In this document: positions 1 to 10,665 of the stretch, piece by piece
Position numbering within the stretch: position 1 is the stretch's first letter
Layout: every line of letters begins with the position of its first letter
DNA from: Microbacterium flavescens
GTDB taxonomy: Bacteria; Actinomycetota; Actinomycetes; Actinomycetales; Microbacteriaceae
Reading direction: 5' to 3'
DNA length: 64,000 bases
NCBI RefSeq assembly: GCF_018588945.1
Contig: NZ_JAFIWA010000003.1
Coordinates: 1 to 64,000, forward strand
Notes under the pieces: model-generated
The model's input: only the letters and a program-made list of their open reading frames with translations
What the model was told of the DNA's origin: nothing
Database searches by the model: none
Position numbers and translations under genes: made by a program

Positions 1-78
1 CGAACCCGGAAGCTAAGCCTCTCAGCGCCGATGGTACTGCAGGGGGGACCCTGTGGGAGAGTAGGACACCGCCGGACT
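1..78 (+). rRNA. rrf: 5S ribosomal RNA, 3' part
   Basis: The first 78 bases match the 3' two thirds of a bacterial 5S rRNA. The segment CCCGGAAGCTAAG (loop B/helix III region) and the downstream GTGGGAGAGTAGG...CCGCCGG block of helices IV/V are visible. The 5' end lies outside the window, so this is the tail of an rRNA operon. The exact 3' end is uncertain by a few bases. A strong hairpin terminator follows immediately. Confidence 0.9.
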
Positions 79-86
79 TCCATTAC

Positions 87-120
87 CGAAATGGCCACCC
101 AACGCAGGGTGGCCATTTCG
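87..120 (+). terminator. rRNA operon terminator
   Basis: A perfect inverted repeat pairs bases 87-100 with 107-120 (arms CGAAATGGCCACCC and its complement) around the six-base loop AACGCA. It lies directly after the 5S rRNA. The T-tract after it is weak (GCGTTA), as is common in high-GC actinobacteria. Confidence 0.8.
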
Positions 121-162
121 CGTTAACTACGCTGTAGCGAGCCACGGGAAGGATCGAGAGAG

Positions 163-1728
163 ATGGCCGATCAGGAGCCGCGCGAAGGCGCAGCAGATCG
201 CGAGCCGCGCGGACGCTCCGGCGACCGTTCCCCTCGAGCCCGTGACGCCGGCGGAGCGCCGCGGCGCGATGGCGACCGGAAGCCGTACCCGAAGCGTGAC
301 GGAGACAAGAAGCCGTACGAGAAGCGCGATGGCGACCGGAAGCCGTATCCGAAGCGCGACGGTGACCGTCCCTCCTACGCGAAGCGCGACGGAGACAAGA
401 AGCCGTACGAGAAGCGTGACGGTGACCGAAAGCCGTATCCGAAGCGCGACGGTGACCGTCCTTCGTACCCGAAGCGCGACGGTGACCGTCCCTCCTACGC
501 GAAGCGCGACGGAGACAAGAAGCCGTACGAGAAGCGTGACGGTGACCGGAAGCCGTATCCGAAGCGCGACGGTGACCGTCCTTCGTACCCGAAGCGCGAC
601 GGTGAACGTCCTTCGTACCCGAAGCGCGACGGCGACCGACCCTCCTACCCGAAGCGCGATGGCGACCGGAAGCCCTATGGCTCCGATCGATCCGACCGTC
701 CTTCGCGCGGGGGAGTGAATCGCCCCGACACCGCCCTGCGCCCCGAGGAGAATCGGCCCGTCCGGGCGCGCCACGACGACCCGTTCATTCCGGAAGACGT
801 GACGCCCCAGGATCTCAACGCGGGTGCACGCAACGAGCTGAAGACCCTCAGCAAGGAGAACGCCGAGCAGGTGGCGCGTCACCTCGCGATGGCGGCTCAG
901 CTCATCGACGAAGACCCCGAGCTCGCACACCAGCACGCGATGTCGGCCTCCCGCCGCGCCGGCCGCATCGCGATTGTCCGCGAGTCCCTCGCGATCACGG
1001 CGTATGCGACGGGCGACTACGCCCTCGCGCTGCGTGAGCTGCGCACCTACCGCCGCATCTCCGGCAAGGACGACCAGATCGCCCTCATGGTGGACAGCGA
1101 ACGTGGAGTCGGGCGCCCCGACCGTGCACTCGAGCTCGGCCGCAGCGTCGACCGTTCGACCCTGCCGACGGAGGTCCGCGTCGAGCTCGCGATCGCCATG
1201 TCGGGCGCGCGACTCGATCTCGGCGACGCCGAGCGGGCGCTCCTCGAGCTGGACATCCCCGAACTGGATCCGCACCGCGCCTTCGAGTGGAGCCCGTCGC
1301 TGTTCGCCGCGCGCGCCGCTGTCCTCGAAGAGCTCGGACGCGACGATGAAGCCGCCCGCTGGCGCGAGCGTGCGATCGTCGCCGCGGATGCGATCGACGC
1401 AGCCACCGGTGCCGGCGACCTCGAGACGGTGTACGTCGACGAGATCATCGAGGAAGACGCCGGGGACGAGCAGGTGGAGTCGGCTGCTCCCGCAGAAGAC
1501 GCCGAGACCGACGAATCCGACGAGACCGACGAATCCGACGAGACCGACGAATCCGACGAGACCGACGAATCCGACGAATCCGACGCGACCGACGAGACCG
1601 ACGAGCCCCTCGACGCCCAGCCCTCCGTCGAGGACGAGGTCGCCGAGATCCTGGCCGAGGTGGACGCCGCCGACGAAACCGCTGAGAACAGCGACGAGGC
1701 GCGCGAGTCGGAAGGCTCCGAGCGCTGA
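163..1728 (+). CDS. TPR-like protein with charged decapeptide repeat tail
   Basis: This 521-residue protein has three parts. Residues 34-173 are 14 tandem copies of a ten-residue unit of the type KRDGDRPSYP / KRDGDKKPYE, very basic and presumably disordered. Residues about 190-410 form an alpha-helical region resembling tetratricopeptide repeats, with ARHLAMAAQLIDEDPELAHQ and similar helix pairs. The C-terminus is very acidic, with repeated DETDES units around residues 450-482. The gene sits between the 5S rRNA and a HAD phosphatase whose ATG overlaps its TGA. Actinobacterial homologues at this position have no established function that I know of. The opposite charge of the two tails suggests nucleic-acid or protein scaffolding, but that is inference. 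Confidence 0.8.
   Translation: MADQEPREGAADREPRGRSGDRSPRARDAGGAPRRDGDRKPYPKRDGDKKPYEKRDGDRKPYPKRDGDRPSYAKRDGDKKPYEKRDGDRKPYPKRDGDRPSYPKRDGDRPSYAKRDGDKKPYEKRDGDRKPYPKRDGDRPSYPKRDGERPSYPKRDGDRPSYPKRDGDRKPYGSDRSDRPSRGGVNRPDTALRPEENRPVRARHDDPFIPEDVTPQDLNAGARNELKTLSKENAEQVARHLAMAAQLIDEDPELAHQHAMSASRRAGRIAIVRESLAITAYATGDYALALRELRTYRRISGKDDQIALMVDSERGVGRPDRALELGRSVDRSTLPTEVRVELAIAMSGARLDLGDAERALLELDIPELDPHRAFEWSPSLFAARAAVLEELGRDDEAARWRERAIVAADAIDAATGAGDLETVYVDEIIEEDAGDEQVESAAPAEDAETDESDETDESDETDESDETDESDESDATDETDEPLDAQPSVEDEVAEILAEVDAADETAENSDEARESEGSER
262..681 (+). repeat. 14 tandem 30-bp units encoding a decapeptide repeat
   Basis: Fourteen head-to-tail 30-bp units of the form GAAGCGCGACGGTGACCG plus a variable half encode KRDGDRKPYP-type decapeptides. 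Two unit classes alternate (KKPYE/RKPYP and RPSYP/RPSYA), and runs of identical units show recent internal duplication. There are no spacers, so this is an intragenic minisatellite. Confidence 0.9.
1510..1605 (+). repeat. Intragenic 18-bp repeat encoding DETDES units
   Basis: An 18-bp unit, GACGAATCCGACGAGACC, is repeated about five times in tandem near the 3' end of the TPR-like gene. It encodes an acidic, serine/threonine-rich tail that could change length by slippage. Confidence 0.75.
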
Positions 1729-2765
1729 TGCCGCTGTTCGGCCGCCGCCCGGCCCCGGCCGGGCCGCTCGACGGCGTTGACGTCGTGCTCGCCGACCTCG
1801 ACGGGGTCGTCTACGCCGGAGCGGGTGCGCTGCCCCACGCGGTCGACAGCCTCACGCGCGCCCGCGAAGGTCGGGCCCTCGCGTACATCACGAACAACGC
1901 TGCGCGGACGGATGCCTCGGTCGCGGCGCATCTCTCGCAGCTCGGCCTCCCGACCGCACCCTCGGAGGTCGTCACGAGCCCGCAGGCCGCGATGCGGCTT
2001 CTCGCCCAGCTGATCGCACCGGGATCGACGGTGCTGGTCGTCGGCGGCGAGGGACTTGTCGACGAGGTCGTGAAGGCCGGATTCGTCGTCACCCGCAGCG
2101 CTGAGGACTCACCGGCCGCGGTCGTCCAGGGTTTCGCACCCGAGGTCGGCTGGACCCAGCTCGCCGAAGCCGCGTTCGCGCTCAAGGTGCCCGAGGACGA
2201 GGGCGGCATCCCCTGGATCGCCACCAACACCGACTGGACCATCCCGCAGGCGCGTGGTGTCGCGCCGGGCAACGGCACGCTCGTGTCGGCCGTGCACACC
2301 GCCATCGGTCGTCTGGCCACGGTCGCGGGCAAGCCGGAGGTCCCGATCTTCGAGGAGGCCGTCGCGCGGTTCGGGGCGAGGCATCCGCTCTTCCTCGGCG
2401 ACCGACTCGACACCGACATCCTCGGCGCCAACCGCGCCGGCATCGCGTCTGCGCTCGTCCTCACGGGGATCGACCGACCGAAGCACGTGCTCGCGGCACC
2501 GCAGGGGTCGCAGCCGACCTACATCCTCGGCGACCTCCGCGAGCTGCACGAGCCCTATCCGGAGGTGCGCGTGAAGGACGGTGTCGCCACCGTCCGCAAT
2601 GCCGTCGTCGCGATCGAGGGCGCCGATGTGCGGATCGTCGCGGAGGGCGACCGACCGATCGACCTGCTCCGTGCCGGCGCCGCCGCGATCTGGAGCACCG
2701 GTCGTGCGATCTTCGGCTTCCGCGTGCCGGAGCGGCTGTACGCGGATCCCTTCCACCGGCCCTGA
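1728..2765 (+). CDS. HAD-IIA family phosphatase (NagD-like)
   Basis: This cytosolic HAD-superfamily phosphatase has 345 residues. Motif I is DLDGVVY (nucleophile D23, acid D25), motif II is in YITNNAART (T55), and the motif IV region GDRLDTDILGA lies near residue 224, as in the NagD/phosphoglycolate phosphatase IIA class. The family is usually about 260-270 residues; here an extra domain of about 80 residues follows the core, which is seen in actinobacterial members. The substrate cannot be told from sequence. Its ATG overlaps the stop of the upstream TPR-like gene, and the same operon leads toward tlyA. Confidence 0.88.
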   Translation: MPLFGRRPAPAGPLDGVDVVLADLDGVVYAGAGALPHAVDSLTRAREGRALAYITNNAARTDASVAAHLSQLGLPTAPSEVVTSPQAAMRLLAQLIAPGSTVLVVGGEGLVDEVVKAGFVVTRSAEDSPAAVVQGFAPEVGWTQLAEAAFALKVPEDEGGIPWIATNTDWTIPQARGVAPGNGTLVSAVHTAIGRLATVAGKPEVPIFEEAVARFGARHPLFLGDRLDTDILGANRAGIASALVLTGIDRPKHVLAAPQGSQPTYILGDLRELHEPYPEVRVKDGVATVRNAVVAIEGADVRIVAEGDRPIDLLRAGAAAIWSTGRAIFGFRVPERLYADPFHRP

Positions 2766-2792
2766 TCACGCGGCCGCGGCGAAGGTTCGCCG

Positions 2793-2798
2793 TATCCT
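2793..2798 (+). promoter_or_regulatory. -10 box of a leaderless start
   Basis: TATCCT lies 7 nt before the ATG at 2806, which would place transcription initiation on or next to the start codon. Confidence 0.45.
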
Positions 2799-2805
2799 GG
2801 GGGAC

Positions 2806-2970
2806 ATGGCCCAGCCGGAAGACCGTGAGCTCGACCCCGACGATCTGCTGTCGACTCTCGAGGTGATCGAGGCCCAGCCCCTCGCGACCCGCGCCGAGGC
2901 CTACGACGCCCTGCACGACACGCTCGCCCGGAGGCTGGAGGCGGCTCCCGGCGGCGCGCCGGCGTCATGA
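2806..2970 (+). CDS. Small conserved protein upstream of tlyA
   Basis: This 54-residue soluble, acidic protein begins MAQPEDRELDPDDLLSTLEV and contains one predicted helical hairpin (VIEAQPLATRAEAYDALHDT). A -10-like TATCCT 7 nt before the ATG suggests a leaderless transcript, and the stop overlaps the tlyA start by 4 nt. Short ORFs of this type between the HAD phosphatase and tlyA are common in actinobacteria. I know of no function. Confidence 0.75.
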   Translation: MAQPEDRELDPDDLLSTLEVIEAQPLATRAEAYDALHDTLARRLEAAPGGAPAS

Positions 2971-3767
2971 CGTCGCGCCTCGATGCCGCGCTGGCCGCTC
3001 GAGGACTCGCCCGGTCGCGCACGCACGCGGCGACGCTGATCGCCGACGGCCTCGTGTCGGTCGACGGCCGGCCAGTGGTCAAGGCGTCCACGCCCGTCGC
3101 CGACTCAGCGGTGCTCGAGGTCGCGGCATCCGATCACTATGTCAGCCGTGCGGCGCACAAGCTCATCGCCGGACTGGACGCGTTCGGCGTGGACGTCTCC
3201 GGTCGCCTCGCGCTCGACATGGGCGCCTCGACGGGCGGGTTCACGCAGGTGCTGCGCGAGCGCGGAGCCGACCCCGTCATCGCGGTGGACGTCGGCCACG
3301 GCCAGCTCGCGGCGGCCGTCGCCGCAGACCCCGGTGTGATCTCGATCGAGGGCTTCAACGTCCGCCACATGACGACCGACTCGCTCGCCGAGGCGAGCGC
3401 CATCTCGGCTGCGCCCTCCGTCATCACGGGCGATCTGTCGTTCATCTCGCTCGGCCACGTGCTGCCGGCGGTGCGCGCGGTCGCGGCAGCGGACGCCGAT
3501 CTGGTGCTGCTCGTCAAGCCGCAGTTCGAGGTCGGGCGCACCGCGGTGAAGGGCGGCCTCGTGACCAACCCCACGCTGCGCGCCGATGCGGTTGCACGCG
3601 TGCTCTGGGCAGCATGGGACGCCGGGCTCGGCACGTGCGGTATCGTCTCCTCCCCGATCGTCGGAACGCACGGGAATTCCGAGTACATCGCCCATCTCGC
3701 GCCGGGGCGCGGCACCAATCCGACAGAATGGTTGAGCACCGTGAACCGACTGGCGGGGAGCCGATGA
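2967..3767 (+). CDS. tlyA: TlyA family rRNA (cytidine-2'-O)-methyltransferase
   Basis: This 266-residue protein starts with an S4 RNA-binding domain (residues 1-60, RLDAALAARGLARSRTHA) and continues with an FtsJ/RrmJ-type Rossmann methyltransferase fold. Visible motifs are the SAM-binding DMGASTGGFTQVL, DLSFISLG and LVKPQFEVGR. TlyA enzymes 2'-O-methylate cytidines of 16S and/or 23S rRNA and determine capreomycin sensitivity in mycobacteria. Its ATG overlaps the preceding small gene and its TGA overlaps the nadK ATG, so the three are translationally coupled. Confidence 0.95.
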   Translation: MTSRLDAALAARGLARSRTHAATLIADGLVSVDGRPVVKASTPVADSAVLEVAASDHYVSRAAHKLIAGLDAFGVDVSGRLALDMGASTGGFTQVLRERGADPVIAVDVGHGQLAAAVAADPGVISIEGFNVRHMTTDSLAEASAISAAPSVITGDLSFISLGHVLPAVRAVAAADADLVLLVKPQFEVGRTAVKGGLVTNPTLRADAVARVLWAAWDAGLGTCGIVSSPIVGTHGNSEYIAHLAPGRGTNPTEWLSTVNRLAGSR

Positions 3768-4708
3768 CCATCACCGACGCACGCGCCGAGCGCAGCATCC
3801 TTGTGGTCGCCCACGCCCAACGAGAAGACACCGTGATCGCTGCCGAGCGCGTCGTCGCCGCATTGCGCGCTGCCGGCGCGCGGCCGGTGCTCGCCGCCGA
3901 CGACCGCGCCGAGCTCGCGGCCGTCCGGGACACCTTCGCCGACGTGCTGGTGCTGGGCGACGACGTGCCGGTGCGCGACGTCGAGCTCGCGATCGTCCTC
4001 GGGGGCGACGGCACCATCCTGCGTGCCGCCGAGCTCGTGCGCGACGGCACCGCCCCGGTGCTCGGTATCAACATGGGGCACGTCGGCTTCCTCGCCGAGA
4101 TCGAGCGCGACGACATGGACGACGCCGTGCGCCGCGCGATCGAGCGCGACTACGACGTCGAGGAGCGTCTCGCCCTCGACGTGCGGGTGAAGGATGCTTC
4201 CGACTCGGTGATCTACGAGACGTGGGCGCTCAACGAGGCCACCGTCGAGAAGGCCAGCCGCGAGCGGATGCTCGAGGTGGTGATCGAGATCGACGGGCGG
4301 CCGCTGTCGACGTTCGGCTGCGACGGTGTCGTGGTGTCGACGCCGACCGGCTCCACCGCGTACAACTTCTCGGCGGGCGGGCCGGTCATCTGGCCGACGG
4401 TCCAGGCCATCTCGGTGGTGCCGCTGTCGGCGCACGCGCTGTTCGCGAAGCCGCTCGTGGTCGGCCCCGAGCACGCGGTCGCGATCGAGGTGCTCGAGCG
4501 CACCAACGGCGTCGGCATCCTCTGGTGCGACGGCCGGCGCTCCCACGACCTCCCGCCCGGCGCCCGGGTCGTGGTGCGCCGCTCCGGTCAGCCCGTACGG
4601 CTCGCGCGCCTGCATCCCGCGTCCTTCACCGACCGCCTCGTGCGCAAGTTCCGGCTGCCCGTCGAAGGATGGCGCGGGCCCGCCGCGATCACCGGGCCGA
4701 CGCCGTGA
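3764..4708 (+). CDS. nadK: NAD kinase
   Basis: This 314-residue cytosolic enzyme phosphorylates NAD to NADP with ATP. The family signature GGDGTILRAAE, the NMGHVGFLAEIE stretch and the STPTGSTAYNFSAGGP loop are all present. I chose the ATG at 3764 because it overlaps the tlyA stop (ATGA) and gives the usual family length; an upstream extension in frame would run deep into tlyA. The stop overlaps the recN GTG. The tlyA-nadK-recN order is typical of actinobacteria. Confidence 0.95.
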   Translation: MTITDARAERSILVVAHAQREDTVIAAERVVAALRAAGARPVLAADDRAELAAVRDTFADVLVLGDDVPVRDVELAIVLGGDGTILRAAELVRDGTAPVLGINMGHVGFLAEIERDDMDDAVRRAIERDYDVEERLALDVRVKDASDSVIYETWALNEATVEKASRERMLEVVIEIDGRPLSTFGCDGVVVSTPTGSTAYNFSAGGPVIWPTVQAISVVPLSAHALFAKPLVVGPEHAVAIEVLERTNGVGILWCDGRRSHDLPPGARVVVRRSGQPVRLARLHPASFTDRLVRKFRLPVEGWRGPAAITGPTP

Positions 4709-6396
4709 TCGAGGAGATGCGCCTGCGCGATCTCGGGGTCATCGCCGAGGCCACGCTGCCGATCGGTCCCGGATTCACCGCGATCACGGGTGAGACCGGG
4801 GCCGGCAAGACGATGGTCGTCACCGGTCTCGGGCTGCTCCTCGGTCAGCGCGCCGACTCCGGCGCCGTGCGTGCCGGCGCCGCTCAGGCCACGGTCGACG
4901 GCGTCTGGATCGTGCCCGAGTCGGGCTCGGTCGCCGACCGCGTCCGTGAGGCGGGCGGCGACGTCGAGCCCCTCGGCGACGGCCGCGCGGAACTGTACGT
5001 CGGCCGGTCGATCTCGAGCGAGGGCCGCGGTCGCGCGTCGGTGGGTGGCCGCGCGGCACCCGCGGGCGTCCTGGCCGATCTCGCCGACGAACTCGTGGTG
5101 GTGCACGGCCAGTCCGACCAGCTGCGGCTGCGCACCGCGGCGGCGCAGCGCGACGCGCTGGACCGCTTCGGCGGCGACGTGGTGCAGCGGGCGCTGGCGA
5201 CGTACCGCGATGCGTACGAGCGCTGGCGTGCGATCGACCGCGAGCTGGCCGAGCTCACCACCGAGCGCGATGCGCGCGCCCGTGAGGCCGACGACCTGCG
5301 GGCACAGCTCGCCGACATCGAGCAGGCTGCGCCCCAGCCCGGTGAGGACGCCGAGCTCACCATCCGCGCCGAGCGGCTGGCCAACGCCGAAGAGCTCCGC
5401 ATCGCAGCCGCGACCGCTCACGACGCCCTGTCGGGCGAGGGGGAGCAGCCGGATGCCTCGTCCCTGCTCGCCGAGGCGCGGCGCGCGCTCGAGCGCGCAC
5501 ACGATCCCATCCTGGAAGACCTGGCGGGTCAGGTTGCCGACCTCGGCTACCGCGCGTCCGATCTCGCTGCCGCGCTGGCCGGGTACCTCGCCGACCTCGA
5601 CGAGACCGGCCCGCACGAGCTGGCCGCGGTCGAAGAGCGACGGGCGGTGCTGTCGGCGCTCGTCCGGGCGCACGGCAGCCTCGACGACGCGATCGCCCTG
5701 CTCGACACCGGGTCGGCCCGGCTGGCCGAGCTCGACGACGACAGCGAGCGGGTCGAGCGGCTCACCGAGGAGCGGGGGGTCGCGGCATCCGCTCTCGACG
5801 AAGCCGCCCACGTGCTCACCGCCGCGCGCACGGCGGCGGCCGAGCGGCTCGGAGCAGCGGTCACCGCCGAGCTGCACGCCCTCGCCATGCCCGACGCCCG
5901 ACTCACCGTCTCGGTCTCGCCCGGCGCAGAGTCGGCGACCGGCCGCGACGACGTCGCGATCCTGCTCGCGCCGCACGTCGGCGCCGAGCCGCGCCCTGTC
6001 TCACGGGGCGCCTCCGGCGGTGAGCTCAGCCGCGTCATGCTGGCCATCGAGGTCGTGATCGCGGCGGTCGATCCCGTGCCGACGTTCGTGTTCGACGAAG
6101 TGGATGCCGGCATCGGCGGTGCCGCGGCGATCGAAGTCGGACGCCGTCTCGCCCGCCTCGCGCAGTCGTCGCAGGTGATCGCCGTCACCCATCTCGCGCA
6201 GGTCGCCGCATTTGCGACGAACCACCTGACGGTCGTGAAGGCGGGCGACGGATCGGTGACCGCGTCCGACGTGCGCCGCCTCGACGGATCCGACCGCGAG
6301 GCCGAGATGGCGCGGCTGCTGTCGGGCATGCCTGACTCCGACGCCGCGCTCACCCATGCCCGCGAACTGCTCGGCCTGCGGGCCGAGGTGGCCTGA
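4705..6396 (+). CDS. recN: DNA repair protein RecN
   Basis: This 563-residue SMC-like ATPase acts in double-strand break repair. Walker A is GETGAGKT (residues 29-36), the ABC signature is SGGELSRVMLA, and Walker B is VFDEVDAGIGG. Between them lies a long alpha-helical coiled-coil arm (about residues 160-400). The GTG at 4705 overlaps the nadK stop and gives normal RecN length. The frame is open further upstream only because of the GC bias. Confidence 0.95.
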   Translation: MIEEMRLRDLGVIAEATLPIGPGFTAITGETGAGKTMVVTGLGLLLGQRADSGAVRAGAAQATVDGVWIVPESGSVADRVREAGGDVEPLGDGRAELYVGRSISSEGRGRASVGGRAAPAGVLADLADELVVVHGQSDQLRLRTAAAQRDALDRFGGDVVQRALATYRDAYERWRAIDRELAELTTERDARAREADDLRAQLADIEQAAPQPGEDAELTIRAERLANAEELRIAAATAHDALSGEGEQPDASSLLAEARRALERAHDPILEDLAGQVADLGYRASDLAAALAGYLADLDETGPHELAAVEERRAVLSALVRAHGSLDDAIALLDTGSARLAELDDDSERVERLTEERGVAASALDEAAHVLTAARTAAAERLGAAVTAELHALAMPDARLTVSVSPGAESATGRDDVAILLAPHVGAEPRPVSRGASGGELSRVMLAIEVVIAAVDPVPTFVFDEVDAGIGGAAAIEVGRRLARLAQSSQVIAVTHLAQVAAFATNHLTVVKAGDGSVTASDVRRLDGSDREAEMARLLSGMPDSDAALTHARELLGLRAEVA

Positions 6397-6461
6397 ATCG
6401 CGGGGGAGACGAACACGTGCGCGTTTCCTCAGCTTGCCGTCCCCGACGTGAGATAGGATAA

Positions 6462-8769
<2,308 letters not shown>

Positions 8770-8770
8770 C

Positions 8771-9715
8771 ATGCGGCTGGACCGGGCGGTGGACGCGTAC
8801 CTGCGGCACATCTCGATCGAGCGCGGCCTGTCGGACAACACGGTCGCGGCCTACCGCCGCGACCTCGCTGGCTACGTGCAGTGGCTGGACGAGCGCGGGG
8901 TCGACGACTCGGCGGCCGTGACCCCCGAGATCGTGGCCGAGTTCGCGGCCGAACGGGCATCCGCGCAGCCGCCGGTCGCGGCATCCTCCCTCGCCCGTCT
9001 TCAGTCGTCGGTGCGCGGCCTGCACCGGTTCCTCGCGCGCGAGGGCGTCGAGGACGCCGACCCGTCCGTGCGGCTGCGGCCGCCCAAGCAGCCGCGCCGG
9101 CTGCCGAAGGCCCTCACGATCGATCAGGTGGAAGCTCTGCTGGATGCCTCCGGCCCCGCCCCTTCGACCGGCCACCTACCCCCGGCCGGGGCGGCGCCCG
9201 GCGATCTGCTGGGCCTCCGTGACCGCGCGCTGCTCGAGCTGCTCTACGCCACCGGCGCGCGGGTGTCGGAGATCGTGCAGCTCGACGTCGACGATCTCGC
9301 GCACGGCGACGTGGTGCGCGTGCGTGGCAAGGGCAACAAGGAGCGCATCGTGCCGGTGGGTTCGTACGCCCGCGCGGCCGTCGACGCCTACCTGACGCGC
9401 GCACGCCCGGAGCTCGGGCGCCGCGGGCGCGCGACGCCGAAGCTGTTCCTCGGGGCGCGGGGGGCGCCGCTGTCGCGCCAGAGCGCGTGGCTGGTCATCC
9501 ACTCCGCCGCCGAGCGCGCTCAGCTGTCGTCGCATGTGTCGCCACACACGCTGCGCCACTCGTTCGCGACGCATCTGCTGCAGGGCGGGGCCGACGTGCG
9601 GGTGGTCCAGGAGCTGCTCGGCCACGCGTCGGTGGCGACGACGCAGATCTACACGTATGTCTCGGTCGACGCCCTGCGCGACGTCTACGCCACTTCCCAC
9701 CCGCGCGCCCGCTGA
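8771..9715 (+). CDS. xerD: Tyrosine recombinase XerD
   Basis: This 314-residue site-specific recombinase resolves chromosome dimers at dif together with XerC and FtsK. The N-terminal SAM-like core-binding domain covers residues 1-100. The catalytic set is complete: R164 (in GARVSE), K187, H259 and R262 (HTLRH), H285 and nucleophile Y294 (in QIYTYVS). Residues about 127-144 form a proline/alanine/glycine-rich insertion (starting SGPAPSTGHLPPAG) between the two domains, longer than in typical XerD. The ATG at 8771 sits one base after the Nudix stop. Genome context with scpAB supports XerD rather than a phage integrase. Confidence 0.93.
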   Translation: MRLDRAVDAYLRHISIERGLSDNTVAAYRRDLAGYVQWLDERGVDDSAAVTPEIVAEFAAERASAQPPVAASSLARLQSSVRGLHRFLAREGVEDADPSVRLRPPKQPRRLPKALTIDQVEALLDASGPAPSTGHLPPAGAAPGDLLGLRDRALLELLYATGARVSEIVQLDVDDLAHGDVVRVRGKGNKERIVPVGSYARAAVDAYLTRARPELGRRGRATPKLFLGARGAPLSRQSAWLVIHSAAERAQLSSHVSPHTLRHSFATHLLQGGADVRVVQELLGHASVATTQIYTYVSVDALRDVYATSHPRAR

Positions 9716-9783
9716 GCGGTCCCGGGCGAGAGGCCGCGCCGTGACTAGAATCGGTGCACGGCATGGCGAAGTCAGGAGAGTCT

Positions 9784-10665
9784 GTGGGCAGCAAGCGGGG
9801 CGCGACGAAGGCCTCAGACAACGAGACCCCGATCGGTCCCACCGGGCGTCCGTACCACGGCTTCCCGACCCCGCCGAAGCTCGACGGCCACGGCCCCGCG
9901 CGCATCATCGCGCTGTGCAACCAGAAGGGCGGCGTCGGCAAGACGACGACCACCATCAACCTGGCCGCTGCGCTCGCCGGCTACGGGCGCAAGGTGCTGG
10001 CCGTCGACTTCGACCCGCAGGGCGCACTGTCGGCAGGTCTCGGCATCCAGACCCACGAGATCCCGACCATCTACGACCTGCTGCTCGACAGCAAGCGCGA
10101 TCCCTACGACGTGATCGTGAAGTCGCGCGTCGAGAACCTCGACGTCATCCCGGGCAACATCGACCTGTCGGCGGCTGAGGTGCACCTCGTCAACGAGGTC
10201 GCGCGCGAGCAGACGCTGGCGCGCGCGCTGCGCAAGGTCACCGCCGACTACGACGTGATCCTCATCGACTGCCAACCGTCGCTGGGCCTGCTCACGGTCA
10301 ACGCGCTGACGGCCAGCCACGGCGTGATCATCCCGCTGGAGTGCGAGTTCTTCGCGCTGCGCGGGGTCGCGATGCTGATCGAGACCATCGACAAGGTGCG
10401 CGACCGCCTGAACCCGACGATCACGCTCGACGGCGTCCTGGCCACGATGTACGACGCCCGCACCCTGCACTCGCGCGAGGTGCTGGAGCGGGTCGTCGAC
10501 GCCTTCGGCGACGACGTGCTCGAGACCGTCATCGGTCGCACCGTGAAGTTCCCCGATGCCTCGGTGTCGGGCATGCCGATCACCGAGTTCGCGCCCGAGC
10601 ACGCCGCCGCCCAGGCCTACCTGCGGCTGGCGCGGGAGCTGGTCGCCCGTGGCGCCGTCGCCTGA
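9784..10665 (+). CDS. ParA family chromosome-partitioning ATPase
   Basis: This protein of about 293 residues has the deviant Walker A KGGVGKTTTT, the DFDPQGALS motif and VILIDCQPSLG, all hallmarks of ParA/Soj ATPases. The GTG at 9784 is preceded at ideal distance by AGGAGAG (9774-9780), so I prefer it. In-frame alternatives are ATG 9763 and GTG 9754, and a TAGAAT -10 box at 9746-9751 would put the transcript start near 9758. It is an orphan ParA in the xerD-parA-scpA-scpB order conserved in actinobacteria, distinct from the origin-proximal parAB, and probably helps segregation with the SMC-Scp complex. Confidence 0.9.
   Translation: MGSKRGATKASDNETPIGPTGRPYHGFPTPPKLDGHGPARIIALCNQKGGVGKTTTTINLAAALAGYGRKVLAVDFDPQGALSAGLGIQTHEIPTIYDLLLDSKRDPYDVIVKSRVENLDVIPGNIDLSAAEVHLVNEVAREQTLARALRKVTADYDVILIDCQPSLGLLTVNALTASHGVIIPLECEFFALRGVAMLIETIDKVRDRLNPTITLDGVLATMYDARTLHSREVLERVVDAFGDDVLETVIGRTVKFPDASVSGMPITEFAPEHAAAQAYLRLARELVARGAVA

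Noticed and set aside
262..681. Regular 30-bp repeats that look like a CRISPR array
   Set aside because: The units are directly adjacent without spacers and keep a reading frame of ten codons, so they are an intragenic minisatellite.
127..1275. Minus-strand open frame over the decapeptide repeat gene
   Set aside because: Its VTVALRVR-type repeats are only the reverse reading of the 30-bp units, and the + strand frame is supported by conserved gene order.
8771..9715. A phage integrase or integrated element at xerD
   Set aside because: Gene context (pyrG, parA, scpAB) and the chromosomal XerD motif set are normal. No attachment site or other phage genes are nearby.
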